From Candidatus Nanopelagicales bacterium (lineage in GTDB: Bacteria; Actinomycetota; Actinomycetes; S36-B12; CAIYMF01), in assembly GCA_017882705.1 (NCBI GenBank), contig JADGOZ010000132.1, positions 30,193 through 94,192 on the forward strand: a stretch of DNA of 64,000 nt, read 5' to 3'. The position numbers were made by a program, and so were the translations under genes. Below the pieces are notes generated by a model. The model did not search any database and was not told where the DNA came from. It saw nothing but the letters and a program-made list of their open reading frames with translations. Positions 1 through 9,559 of the stretch are shown here, one piece after another; position 1 is the first letter of the stretch, and each line of letters starts with the position of its first letter.

Positions 1-13
1 ATACCGTGGAGGC

Positions 14-364
14 ATGACCGGGACCGATCGAGCCGCCCTTCGTGCGTTGGTCGATCAAGGTAACGAGGAGGCTGCCGATCGCCTCGCTCACCTCGCGGCC
101 GAAGATGGGGATGTCGAGACGTTGAAGTACCTCATCGACGCCGGGAACGAGTCCGCGGGCGACTTGCTGGCGAAGCGGGCCGCTGAGCAGGGCGACCTTG
201 AGACGTTGGAGTATCTGATCGGCAACGGCGTCATGTCGGCGGTGGACCGGCGAGCCGAGATCGCCTTGGAGATGGGTGACGCCGCCACGCTGCAGCGGCT
301 CGCGGACGAAGGCAGCGAGGTAGCTCAGACGTTGCTGACTCGCACGATCAGCGACACGGAGTAG
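14..364 (+). CDS. Small repeat protein made of four 28-residue ankyrin/TPR-like helical repeats
   Basis: After MTGT the protein is exactly 4 x 28 aa with consensus DxxTLxxLxDxGNExAxDxLAxxAAExG; complete ORF with stop. Confidence 0.75.
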   Translation: MTGTDRAALRALVDQGNEEAADRLAHLAAEDGDVETLKYLIDAGNESAGDLLAKRAAEQGDLETLEYLIGNGVMSAVDRRAEIALEMGDAATLQRLADEGSEVAQTLLTRTISDTE

Positions 365-411
365 CCGTGCATACGTGCCGGTCGGCATCGCCTCTTCCAG
401 CCTCGGAGGGG

Positions 412-1608
412 CTATGCCTTGGGAGGCTTGTGCGTCAGGGGTATCCCTGCCGCTGGTGACCCTAGGCGACCTCGGTTGCTCCCCCGCCGTCCGGTGAGTA
501 GAGCCGCCGCTGTCCAGCCGAGAAGGGCAACCCCCCACACGACGTACCACTCGCGCTGTGGAAACCACCAGGCGTCGCCCGGAAGCAGGGCCCTGCTGCC
601 GCGCAGACCGACCTGGTCGACCCAGAGCAGCATCCCGACGATCGCCGTCGACAGCAGGACGATGACCCAGGCCCTTCGGGTTCGGGTTTCACGGAGCAAC
701 AGGATCAGAGATGGGTAGATCGCGACCCAGTGGTGCGGCCAGGACACCGGGGACACGAGCAGGCCGGAAACCAGCACCGTGGAGAGCCCGGCCAACTCGT
801 CACCCTGCCGCCAGAGCGCGGCCGTCAGCGCGACTCCGAGGACCAGCGCCAGCGCAGCCACGGTGAGGCCGACCCATGCGGGCAGAGCGACGAGAGTCGT
901 GACCCCGATGAGTGAGTGGTTCAGGACGTCGGGCGCGGAGTTGACGTCGTTCGCCAACCGCCAGGCACCCCCGACATAGTCGCGCACGGCTGCGGGCGAG
1001 AGGGCTGCAGCGGCGGCGCAGGCTCCGACGAAGCCGGCCATCCCCCAGAAGGCGCTGCGCCATCGCCCGGCCGCCGCCAGTCCCACCAGCACGACCGTCG
1101 GGGTCAGTTTCGCGGCGGCGGCGACGCCAACGAGCCACGGGCGGATCGGGTGCCGGGGCTGGCCACGCAGTCCCTCGACTGTCAGCCAGAGCAGCACGAG
1201 CCCGACCTGACCGAAGGACAGAGTGATCAGGGTCGGCTCCAGCACGCAGGCAGCGGCGAACAACCAGCAGGCACGCCGCCGCAGTTGCACTGCGTCCAGA
1301 GTCGGCCAGGCCAGGTCCACCAGGATCCACGTGGTGCGCCCCAGCGCCGCGATCGAGATCGCGAGCCACACCATCGTCGCGGCATGGAAGTTCCGTCCGA
1401 TCGCAGTCGGCAGAGTCACGAGGAGCCCAGCAGGCGGGTAGACGAATGGCACATCGGACGGGAGGAAGTACGGGGATCGCCCCTGCAGTACCGCCTCGGC
1501 TGTGTCGCGGAACACGGCCGTGTCGATGTGGCTGCCTGTAGTGCTTGCCCACCAAGCGACAATCGCGGCCGCGGCCGCTCCCGCCAGGGGTGGAACCGCC
1601 GACCACAT
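412..1608 (-). CDS. Polytopic membrane glycosyltransferase 87/DUF2029-like protein
   Basis: Multi-TM ORF with GT87-like N-terminus (DTAVFRDTAEAVLQGRSPYFLPSDVPFVYPPAGLL) and SPVSWPHHWV; start set at MWSAVPP within the longer ORF 412..2529. Confidence 0.75.
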   Translation of the reverse strand: MWSAVPPLAGAAAAAIVAWWASTTGSHIDTAVFRDTAEAVLQGRSPYFLPSDVPFVYPPAGLLVTLPTAIGRNFHAATMVWLAISIAALGRTTWILVDLAWPTLDAVQLRRRACWLFAAACVLEPTLITLSFGQVGLVLLWLTVEGLRGQPRHPIRPWLVGVAAAAKLTPTVVLVGLAAAGRWRSAFWGMAGFVGACAAAAALSPAAVRDYVGGAWRLANDVNSAPDVLNHSLIGVTTLVALPAWVGLTVAALALVLGVALTAALWRQGDELAGLSTVLVSGLLVSPVSWPHHWVAIYPSLILLLRETRTRRAWVIVLLSTAIVGMLLWVDQVGLRGSRALLPGDAWWFPQREWYVVWGVALLGWTAAALLTGRRGSNRGRLGSPAAGIPLTHKPPKA

Positions 1609-1680
1609 CGTGCGCGCTAGTTCCACGTGTCGAATCCTGCGCACTTGTGCAGTGTGCCAGGAACGCCACGACGGAACGCT

Positions 1681-2145
1681 GCGGAGAGGTAGCGGCGGTC
1701 GGAGACTTGCCACTCGTCGTGGGTCTCGATCAGCACCGCGCCGGCGAGGCGGAGCAGTGCTGCGGGGTTCGGGAAGACACCGACGACGTCGGTGCGGCGT
1801 TTGATCTCCTTGTTCACCCGCTCGAGGGGGTTGGTGGACCAGATCTTCTTCCAGTGCGCGGTGGGCAAGTCCGCGAACGCAGTGATGTCCTCGGCGGCGT
1901 CGCGGAGCATCGCCTCGACCTTGGGGAACTGGCGGCCGAGCATGGTCGCGATCACGTCGAGCTGGTCGCGGACGTGCTCGGCGTCGGGTTGGGCGAAGAT
2001 CGTCCGGATCGCTGCGGCGACCATCTCCGCGGACCCTTTCGGGACCTGGTCCAGGACGTTGCGCAGGAAGTGGACCCGGCAGCGCTGCCAGGAGGCACCG
2101 AGCATGACGGCGCTGATCGCGGCTCGGAAGGGCTTCTGGTCGGGT
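1681..2145 (-). mobile_element. Truncated IS256-family transposase (C-terminal half only)
   Basis: ASWQRCRVHFLRNVLDQVPKGSAEMVAAAIRTIFAQP...HWKKIWSTNPLERVNKEIKRRTDVVGVFPNPAALLRLAG matches the IS256 catalytic C-terminus; no N-terminus and altered C-terminus after DRRYLS. Confidence 0.88.
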
Positions 2146-2177
2146 CTTCCATGTCCTTGCGGGCCTGGGGCTGTGGG

Positions 2178-2318
2178 CTTGCCTGGGTGATCCAGTACGG
2201 CTCGTTCCACGGGGTGTGTGTGACGGAGACGAACCCGGAGGCATGGAGCAGATCGGTGAGCTCTTGTCGGGTTCGGTCCTGACCGCCGGTGAGGGCGAAC
2301 TCGTTGAGGCTTGCCATG
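2178..2318 (-). pseudogene. C-terminal remnant of a SAM-dependent O-methyltransferase
   Basis: MASLNEFALTGGQDRTRQELTDLLHASGFVSVTHTP resembles the LTGGxERTxxExxxLLxxAGF end of O-methyltransferases; no catalytic N-terminus. Confidence 0.55.
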
Positions 2319-2555
2319 GCGTGCGGGGCTCGTGCCGGCCCGTGGGGTACCACGAGGTTCCATCAGCCGACCTCAGCAGCACGTCCCCCTTTGTCCCCGC
2401 ACCGTGCCAACGTGGGGGCATGACCGACTCCTGGACCGTTGACACACGAGACGAACCTCGCGACGAAACTGACGTGGGCACCAGGACGAACCTGCCCGGG
2501 AGCCCGTCGGCACGCAATCGACACGTCACGGGACCGGCGGTCTGGGACTACGGCG

Positions 2556-2726
2556 CTACCGGACGTGGCACCAGTGGCAGGCGGCGTACCCGACGCTCAG
2601 CAGGATGGGGACGTCGCGGCGCCGCGCCTCCTCGAACGCCTCCGGCCCCCACTCCTGCCAGTCGACCGGATTGTCCTTGTGCTGCAACAGGTATGGACTG
2701 GTCGAGCTCGCGAGCCGGTTTGGCAC
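2556..2726 (-). pseudogene. 5' fragment of DUF255/YyaL thioredoxin-domain gene (copy 1), readable as a 56-aa ORF ending CHWCHVR*
   Basis: Reverse-strand reading (GTG start) [56 protein letters not shown]; matches the N-terminus of DUF255 proteins, remainder absent. Confidence 0.85.
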
Positions 2727-2964
2727 GGCGTGCCCTCCTCACGCTGCGGCCGGTCGAAGACGCGACCGGCACGCGACCCAGCCTGGCACACGGGGCGACG
2801 CGCGAAACGCACCGCAGCCGCGGCACTCAGCCGGACTGGGCCGGACGAGGCCGGACAGGACGCGGGCCGTTCTCCACCAACTCCGAGTTCCGCGCAGGAC
2901 AGCGCCGTGCATGTGGCCGACGTCAAGCCTGTGGGCGGCGCTGCCGCCGTGCGCCGCGAGCAGC

Positions 2965-3612
2965 TCAGTCAGGGTTGGGCCTGCCCACCAACGGACCACG
3001 TCCAGGCGCACGAGATGGCTCGAGACCGGTCAGCAGGGTTGCCGCCCGGATCACGTGGGCGAGGTCGCGTTCGCACCGCTCCGCGTCTCGGGTGACCTCG
3101 TACTGGATGACCAGTCCGTCCATGGCCGCGACGAGGAAGTTGGTGAGGTCCGTCATGCTGATGTCGAGCGCTCGGGTCTCGAAGGTGGCAGCCGCGTCGA
3201 AGACCTCGAGCGCGGCGGACGCGTACCGGGCGTACTGCCACTCGGCCAGCCACTCGAAGCCCTCGGTGCGTCGGCAGAAGATGGTGAGCTCGTACTGCAT
3301 GAGGCGGAGCCCGTCGTCGGCGACGGCGTGCGCCCAGTAGCCGCGCAGGCCGTCCTCGATGGCCGCGGCGAGACCCAGCGCGGGGTCGACCGCGTCGCGC
3401 AGGACCTTCTCCACCTCCAGTGTCACCGCGCCCACGACCGCGGTCAGCAGCTCGTTCTTGTCGCGGAAGGCGTAGTGGAACGCGCCCTGCGGTGCCCCCG
3501 CCTCGTCCGCGATCCGGCGCGTCGTGGTGCGTTCCAGTCCTTCGCGCGACATCACCCGGATCGCGGCCTCGACCAGCTGATCGCGCCGGTCCACGGCGCT
3601 GATGCGGACCAT
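2965..3612 (-). CDS. TetR-family transcriptional regulator
   Basis: N-terminal HTH RRDQLVEAAIRVMSREGLERTTTRRIADEAGAPQGAFHYAFRDKNELL; divergent from amine oxidase. Confidence 0.9.
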   Translation of the reverse strand: MVRISAVDRRDQLVEAAIRVMSREGLERTTTRRIADEAGAPQGAFHYAFRDKNELLTAVVGAVTLEVEKVLRDAVDPALGLAAAIEDGLRGYWAHAVADDGLRLMQYELTIFCRRTEGFEWLAEWQYARYASAALEVFDAAATFETRALDISMTDLTNFLVAAMDGLVIQYEVTRDAERCERDLAHVIRAATLLTGLEPSRAPGRGPLVGRPNPD

Positions 3613-3675
3613 GGGACGAGCCTCCTGGACATGGTTGACGAGTGACGTGAGCCACACCATACTCGGGCAACCGTC

Positions 3676-3691
3676 TTGGTCGTTTGACCAA
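3676..3691. promoter_or_regulatory. Palindromic operator candidate TTGGTC-GTTT-GACCAA between tetR and amine oxidase
   Basis: Perfect 6-bp arms with 4-nt spacer in the divergent intergenic region. Confidence 0.7.
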
Positions 3692-3715
3692 CTAGCAGCC
3701 CGCGGAGGCGGACCC

Positions 3716-5104
3716 ATGGTCGAGGACACCCGCGCAGACGTCGTGGTCGTCGGAGCCGGACTGGCCGGCCTGTCCGCGGCTCGATCCCTCCTGGACGCCG
3801 GGGTCGAGGTCCTGGTGCTCGAGGCACGCGACCGGGTCGGGGGTCGGACGCACTCGGTCGAGGAAGCCGACGGGCTCGTCATCGAGTACGGGGGGCAGTG
3901 GCTCGGCCCGACCCAGGACCGGGTGCTCGGTCTGGTCGAAGAGCTCGGTCTCGGCACGTTCACCCAGTACTCGGACGGCGACAACCTGCAGCTCACCGAC
4001 GGCGCCCGGCTGCGCTACCAGGGCGCGATCCCGACCGGGGACCCGGTCCAGGCGGCCGACCTGATCGACGCCATGGTCGAGCTGACGCTGACGTGCATGG
4101 AGATCGACCCGGCCCGCCCCTGGGACCACCCGCTCGCGGCGGTCCTGGACTCCACGACGCTGGAGACCTGGATCAGCGCGCAGCCCTACAGCGACGGTGC
4201 GAAGCAGTGGGTCCGCACGCTGAGCCGGGCCGTCTTCCCGGCCGAGCCGGGGGAGATCTCGCTGCTGCATGCGTTGTTCTACTTCCGCTCCGGTGGCGGC
4301 GTGGAGAAGATGATCGGCACGATCAACAGCGCCCAGGAGACCCGGATCAGCCTGGGCGCCCAACACCTCTCCCACGGCCTCGCCCTCCCGCTCGGGGATC
4401 GGGTTCGGCTCAACTGCCCTGTGACCCGTATCGACCGCTCGCACGACGATGTGGTCGTGCACCACGACGGGGGCACGACGACAGCACGTCGGGCGATCGT
4501 GGCGATCCCGCCCGTCCTGGCCGGACGGATCCGCTACTCCCCACCGATGCCGGGCGTCCGTGACCAGCTGACTCAGCGGTCGTTCATGGGCTCGGTGCTC
4601 AAGGTGCACGTCGTGTACGCACGGCCCTTCTGGCGCGACGCCGGCCTCAGCGGCCACGTCACCGCCGACACCGGATTGGTCCAGATCACCTTCGACCAGA
4701 GCCACCCGGACCGCACCGAGGGAGTCCTCGTCGGGTTCATCGACTCGCACCTCGGACGTACCGCCTCGCAGATGAGCGAGCCGGACCGCAGAGCCGCGGT
4801 TCTCGAAGACCTCGTGCGGATGTTCGGCGACGAGGCCGCGAACCCGATCGGCTACTACGAGCGGTCCTGGATCGACGAGGAGTGGTCGCGCGGCTGCTAC
4901 GTCGGGATGATGACGCCCGGCACCTGGTCCACCCTCGGTCACGCCCTCCGCGAACCCGTGGGTCCGATCCACTGGGCCGGGACGGAGACCGCCGTGATCT
5001 GGAACGGCTACATGGACGGCGCGATCCGCTCCGGCGAGGATGCCGCCGCGGCGGTCCTCGTCGACCTGGCCGCCCATGGCCTGCGGACGGAGGCGGCCCG
5101 ATGA
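3716..5104 (+). CDS. FAD-dependent flavin monoamine oxidase (putrescine oxidase-like)
   Basis: VVVVGAGLAGLSAARSLLDAGVEVLVLEARDRVGGRTHS dinucleotide-binding motif; IHWAGTETAVIWNGYMDGAIRSGEDAA C-terminus. Confidence 0.92.
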   Translation: MVEDTRADVVVVGAGLAGLSAARSLLDAGVEVLVLEARDRVGGRTHSVEEADGLVIEYGGQWLGPTQDRVLGLVEELGLGTFTQYSDGDNLQLTDGARLRYQGAIPTGDPVQAADLIDAMVELTLTCMEIDPARPWDHPLAAVLDSTTLETWISAQPYSDGAKQWVRTLSRAVFPAEPGEISLLHALFYFRSGGGVEKMIGTINSAQETRISLGAQHLSHGLALPLGDRVRLNCPVTRIDRSHDDVVVHHDGGTTTARRAIVAIPPVLAGRIRYSPPMPGVRDQLTQRSFMGSVLKVHVVYARPFWRDAGLSGHVTADTGLVQITFDQSHPDRTEGVLVGFIDSHLGRTASQMSEPDRRAAVLEDLVRMFGDEAANPIGYYERSWIDEEWSRGCYVGMMTPGTWSTLGHALREPVGPIHWAGTETAVIWNGYMDGAIRSGEDAAAAVLVDLAAHGLRTEAAR

Positions 5105-5481
5105 GCGTGGAGCGCGAGACGATCGGTGCCGCCGAGCTCGAGGAGGCCCTCCGCGAGTACGTGGACAAGGCCAACGCCAGCCCACGTGCCCGGAAGACGC
5201 TCGCGACGTGGTCCTGCCGTCTGCACATCGCCGCCACCGACGTCGAGGATGCCGCGTTCACCTACGTCGTCGAGCAGGGCGCCTCGCAGCCCCTCGTCGT
5301 CGGCCTCGAAGGAGTCCCCGACCTCGTGGTGCGCGGACACAGCTTCGACCTCGCCGAGATCTTCTGGGGCGACGCGAACCCGGTGTCGAACTACATGCAG
5401 GGTGCCATCAAGACCCAGGGTCGGGCCGACGACGTCATGCGTCTCGACGCGATGGCCATGTTCATCTTCCTCGGCCAGTGA
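5101..5481 (+). CDS. SCP2 sterol-binding-domain-like protein
   Basis: Overlaps oxidase stop; [34 protein letters not shown] resembles SCP2 C-terminal region. Confidence 0.65.
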   Translation: MSVERETIGAAELEEALREYVDKANASPRARKTLATWSCRLHIAATDVEDAAFTYVVEQGASQPLVVGLEGVPDLVVRGHSFDLAEIFWGDANPVSNYMQGAIKTQGRADDVMRLDAMAMFIFLGQ

Positions 5482-5498
5482 GCAGGAGCCTCCCGGAC

Positions 5499-6872
5499 AT
5501 GAGCGAGCAGCAGACCCTGAACCGCGCCCTGTCGCTCGGCGGCGCGTCGGCGATCTCCACCGGGCTGGCCTTCGCGGCCATCAACTTCCTCGGCATGGCC
5601 CAGCTGCTGGACTACATCAGCGGGCCGATGTCCTGGATCGCCGTGCTCGCCGGCGGCCTGCTCATCCTGGGCGTCCGGGCGGTGTTCTCCGAGCTGAACG
5701 GCATGTACCCCACGGCAGCGGGCATCCGGCTGTGGATGTCCCAGGCGATGAACGACCGTCTTGCGCTCATCATCACGCTCACCTACATGACCGCGATCGT
5801 CCTCGTGATCGCGGCCGATGCGTTCATCATCGGCGAGGCGATCGCCTATGCGTTCGGCAACGGCCACGTCATCGCGATCGTCTACGTCGCGGTCCTGCTC
5901 GTCCTCGCGACCTGGATGAACCTGCGCGGCATCAAGCTCGCCGGAGTCGCCGAGCAGATCGTCACGACGATCGTCGTCGTCGTGACCATGGGCGTCGGCG
6001 TCATCGCGATCTTCCACCACGGGGAGGCACCGCCCGGCCCGGTCGGCGACGGATCCCCGATCCAGGCGCTGATCCTCGGGATCTTCCTCTACACCGCGTT
6101 CGAGTGGGTCACCACCAATGCCGAGGAAGTCGTCAAGCCCAAGATCATCCCCCGCGCCATGCTCATCGCGATCATCGTCCTCGCCGTCAGCCAGACCGTC
6201 TTCACCGTCGCGATGGGACTCACCGTCGACGCCGCTGGACGCGCCACGGCGTACCCGCAGCTGCTCGTCGCCCAGCAGGTCATGGGGCACACCGGGATGC
6301 TGGTGATGCTCGCCGTCACCGCTCTGACGGCCGTGAACACCTTCAACGGCGGCTTCGTCACCCTGTCGCGCTTCGTCTACGCCGTCGCCCGTGAGGGCAA
6401 GCTCCCCCGTGCACTGACCCGGCTCAACGACCGCGCCGTCCCCGTCGTCCCCGTATGGCTCCTCGGGATCTCGTCCCTGATCCTCGCGGTCGTCGTCGCC
6501 ATCACGGGCTCCTGGGTCATGGTCGTGTCCCTGTGCGCCGCCCTCGAGATGATGATCTACGCCACCGCCGCCTTCGTCGTCTGGCGGCTTCGCCGCAAGC
6601 AGGCCGACACCGAGCGCCCCTTCCGCCTCGCCGGCGGACGCCCCGTGGCCCTCGCCTTCATGGTCGTCTTCGGCCTGCTCGCGACCATCAGCAGCGTCAC
6701 GGTCGGCAAGGACACCAGCGCAGTTCCCCTGGCCCTGCTCGCGGTCCTCACCGGGCTCGTCACGCTCTACGTCTTCACCTACGTGCCACGGCTCGAACGC
6801 CGGGACGCCGAGGAGTTGGCCGCCCGTCGTGCTGCCCGGGCCGCAGCACGGGCTCAACGGTCCTCCGACTGA
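5499..6872 (+). CDS. APC-superfamily amino acid/polyamine permease
   Basis: About 12 TM segments, APC-like [29 protein letters not shown]; downstream in same apparent operon. Confidence 0.9.
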   Translation: MSEQQTLNRALSLGGASAISTGLAFAAINFLGMAQLLDYISGPMSWIAVLAGGLLILGVRAVFSELNGMYPTAAGIRLWMSQAMNDRLALIITLTYMTAIVLVIAADAFIIGEAIAYAFGNGHVIAIVYVAVLLVLATWMNLRGIKLAGVAEQIVTTIVVVVTMGVGVIAIFHHGEAPPGPVGDGSPIQALILGIFLYTAFEWVTTNAEEVVKPKIIPRAMLIAIIVLAVSQTVFTVAMGLTVDAAGRATAYPQLLVAQQVMGHTGMLVMLAVTALTAVNTFNGGFVTLSRFVYAVAREGKLPRALTRLNDRAVPVVPVWLLGISSLILAVVVAITGSWVMVVSLCAALEMMIYATAAFVVWRLRRKQADTERPFRLAGGRPVALAFMVVFGLLATISSVTVGKDTSAVPLALLAVLTGLVTLYVFTYVPRLERRDAEELAARRAARAAARAQRSSD

Positions 6873-6914
6873 CCGGCACGGAACCGGTCGCAAGCGACTC
6901 CCCAGCCAGATCGA

Positions 6915-7082
6915 CCGGACGTGGCACCAGCGGCAGGCGGCGTAGCCCACGCTCAGCAGGACCGGGACGTCGCGACGCCGCGCCTCCTCGAACGCCGAAG
7001 GTCCCCATTCCTGGCAGTCGACCGGGTTGTCCGCGTGCCGCAAGAGGTACGGCGACGTCGACGAGGCGAGGCGGTCGGGCAC
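6915..7082 (-). pseudogene. 5' fragment of DUF255/YyaL thioredoxin-domain gene (copy 2)
   Basis: [56 protein letters not shown]; same truncation point as copy 1, then reads into unrelated sequence. Confidence 0.88.
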
Positions 7083-7138
7083 GCACTCATCCTGCGGCGT
7101 GGGCGCGCAGGCGCGAGGGGCCGTCCTCGACGGGTCAG

Positions 7139-7181
7139 TTGAATCTTGAACTTCCTCGGGATACCATGTTGAAAGTTCAAC
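7139..7181 (+). promoter_or_regulatory. Promoter/operator of azoreductase: TTGAAT-17 bp-TACCAT followed by palindrome GTTGAA-AG-TTCAAC
   Basis: Perfect 6-bp dyad at 7168-7181 immediately after a -35/-10-like pair. Confidence 0.6.
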
Positions 7182-7219
7182 CTTCGCTCTCGTCCCGACC
7201 CGCCACCGAGGAGAACCCC

Positions 7220-7852
7220 ATGACCCTGCTCCGCATCGACGCCAGCATCCTCGGCGCCGGCTCGTCGAGCAGCGAGCTCGCCGACCTCGCCCTCGCCGAG
7301 TTCGTCGCCGCCCGCCCCGACGTCCCCGTCGTCGTCCGCCACCTCGCGACCGACCCGCTGCCCGCCGACGCGTGGCAGACCGCCGTCGGCGCGGGCTACA
7401 CCCCCGAGGCCGACCGCACCGAGGCCCAGAAGACCGCCGTGGCGACCGCCGCGACCGTCGCCTCGGAGCTGCGTGACGCCGAGCTCGCCGTGCTCGCGCT
7501 GCCGCTCTACAACTACGGCGTCTCGCAGCACACCAAGATCTGGATCGACCTGGCCATCGCCGGCGGCGAGCAGGGCGAGCGCCTCCTCGACGGCAAGCCC
7601 GTCGTCCTGCTGACCACGCGCGGCGGCGCCTACGGCCCCGGCACCCCCCGCGAGGGCTGGGACCACAACGTCGACTACCTGCGCCGCATCCTCGCTGACG
7701 TCTGGGGCGCCGAGCTCACCGTCGTCGAGCGCGAGTTCACCCTCGTCGGCGTGAACCCGGCCCTCGACCAGTTCACCGAGGTCGCCGCGGAGATGAAGAA
7801 GGTCGCGCACGAGGCCGCCGCGAACGCGGGCAAGGCTCTCGCGGCGAGCTAG
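7220..7852 (+). CDS. FMN-dependent NADH-azoreductase / NAD(P)H quinone oxidoreductase
   Basis: [21 protein letters not shown]-terminus, [37 protein letters not shown]. Confidence 0.9.
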   Translation: MTLLRIDASILGAGSSSSELADLALAEFVAARPDVPVVVRHLATDPLPADAWQTAVGAGYTPEADRTEAQKTAVATAATVASELRDAELAVLALPLYNYGVSQHTKIWIDLAIAGGEQGERLLDGKPVVLLTTRGGAYGPGTPREGWDHNVDYLRRILADVWGAELTVVEREFTLVGVNPALDQFTEVAAEMKKVAHEAAANAGKALAAS

Positions 7853-7865
7853 TACGTCGCACATC

Positions 7866-7908
7866 ACGACACGAAGGCCCTCGGCGATCGCCGGGGGCCT
7901 TCGCGTCG
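7866..7908. terminator. Hairpin terminator between convergent azoreductase and aldehyde dehydrogenase
   Basis: ACGACaCGAAGGCCCtCGGC-gatc-GCCGgGGGCCTTCGcGTCGT. Confidence 0.8.
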
Positions 7909-7981
7909 TTCAGGTCCCGGGTCCTGTGCCGGGACGGCTCGCAGCGCAACAGGTCGGTCGCTCACCCACCAGCAGCCTCGC

Positions 7982-9496
7982 TCACCAGCCGCCTTCGGCC
8001 CGACGGTCGTACTTGACCTCGCTGTCGCCGAGGTCGAACACCAGCAGCTTCGACTCCGTGAACGTCTGCAGGAACCACTGCGACAGCTCCCGCCCGACAC
8101 CGCTCTGCCCGGTGCCGCCGAACGGGGCCAGCTGGTCCCAGTAGTTCGACGTCTCGTTGATGTTGACGCTGCCGTGCTGCAACGCCTCCCCCACCCGCCA
8201 GGCGGAGGCGAGGTCGCGCGTCCAGAGCGAGGCGATGAGCCCGAGCTTGCTCGAGTTCGCGATGGCGATCGCCTCGGCCGTGGTGGAGAACGTCATGACC
8301 GGTGCGACCGGCCCGAAGGTCTCCTCCTGAGCGATCCGCATCTTCGGCGTCACACCGGTGAGCACGGTCGCGGGGTGGAAGAGCCCGTCGCTGCGTCCGA
8401 ACTGCTCGACATGGGCACCCTTCGCCCGCGCGTCCTCGACGTGGTCGACCACGCGAGCCTTGGTGGCCTCGTTGCGCATCGGGCCCATCTGCGTCGCCGG
8501 GTCGGCCGGATCGCCGATGACGAGAGCACGCGCCCTCGCGGTGAGCTTGGCGACGAACTCGTCATGGACGCTCTCGTGCACGAGCAGCCGTTCCGCCGAG
8601 GTGCACACCTGACCGGCGTAGTAGAAGCAGCCGTTCATCGCGCCGTCGACGGCGGCATCGATGTCGGCGTCGGGAAGGATGATGAACGGGCCGTCGCCAC
8701 CGAGCTCGAGCAGGTGAGGCCGCAGTGCCGCAGCAGCCGCGATCTTCTTCCCCGTCGCCGTCGAGCCGGTGAAGAAGACACCGTCGACATCGTCGTGCTC
8801 GACGACCGCGGCCCCCACGTCACCGAGGCCGTGCACGATGTTGATGACGCCCGCGGGCAGCCCTGCGTCGGTGAGGATGTCGCCGACCATGGCGCAGCTG
8901 ATCGCGGAGTACTCCGACGGCTTCCACACCACCGTGTTGCCCGCGGCCACGATGTGGGCCAGCGCGATCGACGCGATGTCCGTCGGGAAGTTGTACGGCG
9001 TGATGACGCCCACGACTCCGAGCGGACGGAAGCTCTGGACGAGCCGCTTGTTGTTCGTCTGCTCCTGGGTCGACGGGAAGGACAGCCCACGGTGGCGCAG
9101 GCCCTCCTCGCCGGCCTTCTGCCACGACGGCGCGGCGTACTCGTGGACCTCCTCGCGCGCCTCCTCGAGCGTCTTTCCGATCTCGCGCACGAGCATCATG
9201 GCGACCGGCTCCGCGCGTTCCGCGAACAGCGTGTGCACCCGGCGCAGGATCTTCACGCGCTCGATCAGCGGCATCCCGGCCCACGCCGGCTGCGCCGCAC
9301 GTGCCGCGCGGACTGCGTCGTCGACGTCGGTCATGTCGCTCTGCGCGACCGCGCCGATGAGGCTGCCGTCCTGCGGCGACGTCACGTCGAACGTTCCGGC
9401 GCGACCGTCGACGGGGAGCCCGGCGACCAGCCCCTTCGTCACCGGTCGCACGTCGCGCTGGCCGTGTCCTGGATCAGTGATCAGCGAGCTCGTCAT
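7982..9496 (-). CDS. Aldehyde dehydrogenase (NAD(P)+)
   Basis: ITPYNFPTDIASIALAHIVAAGNTVVWKPSE, FTGSTATGKKIA, LELGGDGPFIILPDADIDAAV, GQVCTSAERLLVHESV. Confidence 0.95.
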   Translation of the reverse strand: MTSSLITDPGHGQRDVRPVTKGLVAGLPVDGRAGTFDVTSPQDGSLIGAVAQSDMTDVDDAVRAARAAQPAWAGMPLIERVKILRRVHTLFAERAEPVAMMLVREIGKTLEEAREEVHEYAAPSWQKAGEEGLRHRGLSFPSTQEQTNNKRLVQSFRPLGVVGVITPYNFPTDIASIALAHIVAAGNTVVWKPSEYSAISCAMVGDILTDAGLPAGVINIVHGLGDVGAAVVEHDDVDGVFFTGSTATGKKIAAAAALRPHLLELGGDGPFIILPDADIDAAVDGAMNGCFYYAGQVCTSAERLLVHESVHDEFVAKLTARARALVIGDPADPATQMGPMRNEATKARVVDHVEDARAKGAHVEQFGRSDGLFHPATVLTGVTPKMRIAQEETFGPVAPVMTFSTTAEAIAIANSSKLGLIASLWTRDLASAWRVGEALQHGSVNINETSNYWDQLAPFGGTGQSGVGRELSQWFLQTFTESKLLVFDLGDSEVKYDRRAEGGW

Positions 9497-9559
9497 GCCG
9501 TGCTCCAGACTCCCGCGCAGGTCCTCCCTGCGACGCGGTGGACCGAGGGATTCGCAGCG

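Noticed and set aside
412-2529. 705-aa minus-strand ORF as a single protein
   Set aside because: Only the part after MWSAVPP (from about 1608) looks like a real membrane protein; the upstream portion is an out-of-frame reading of the IS256/methyltransferase remnants.
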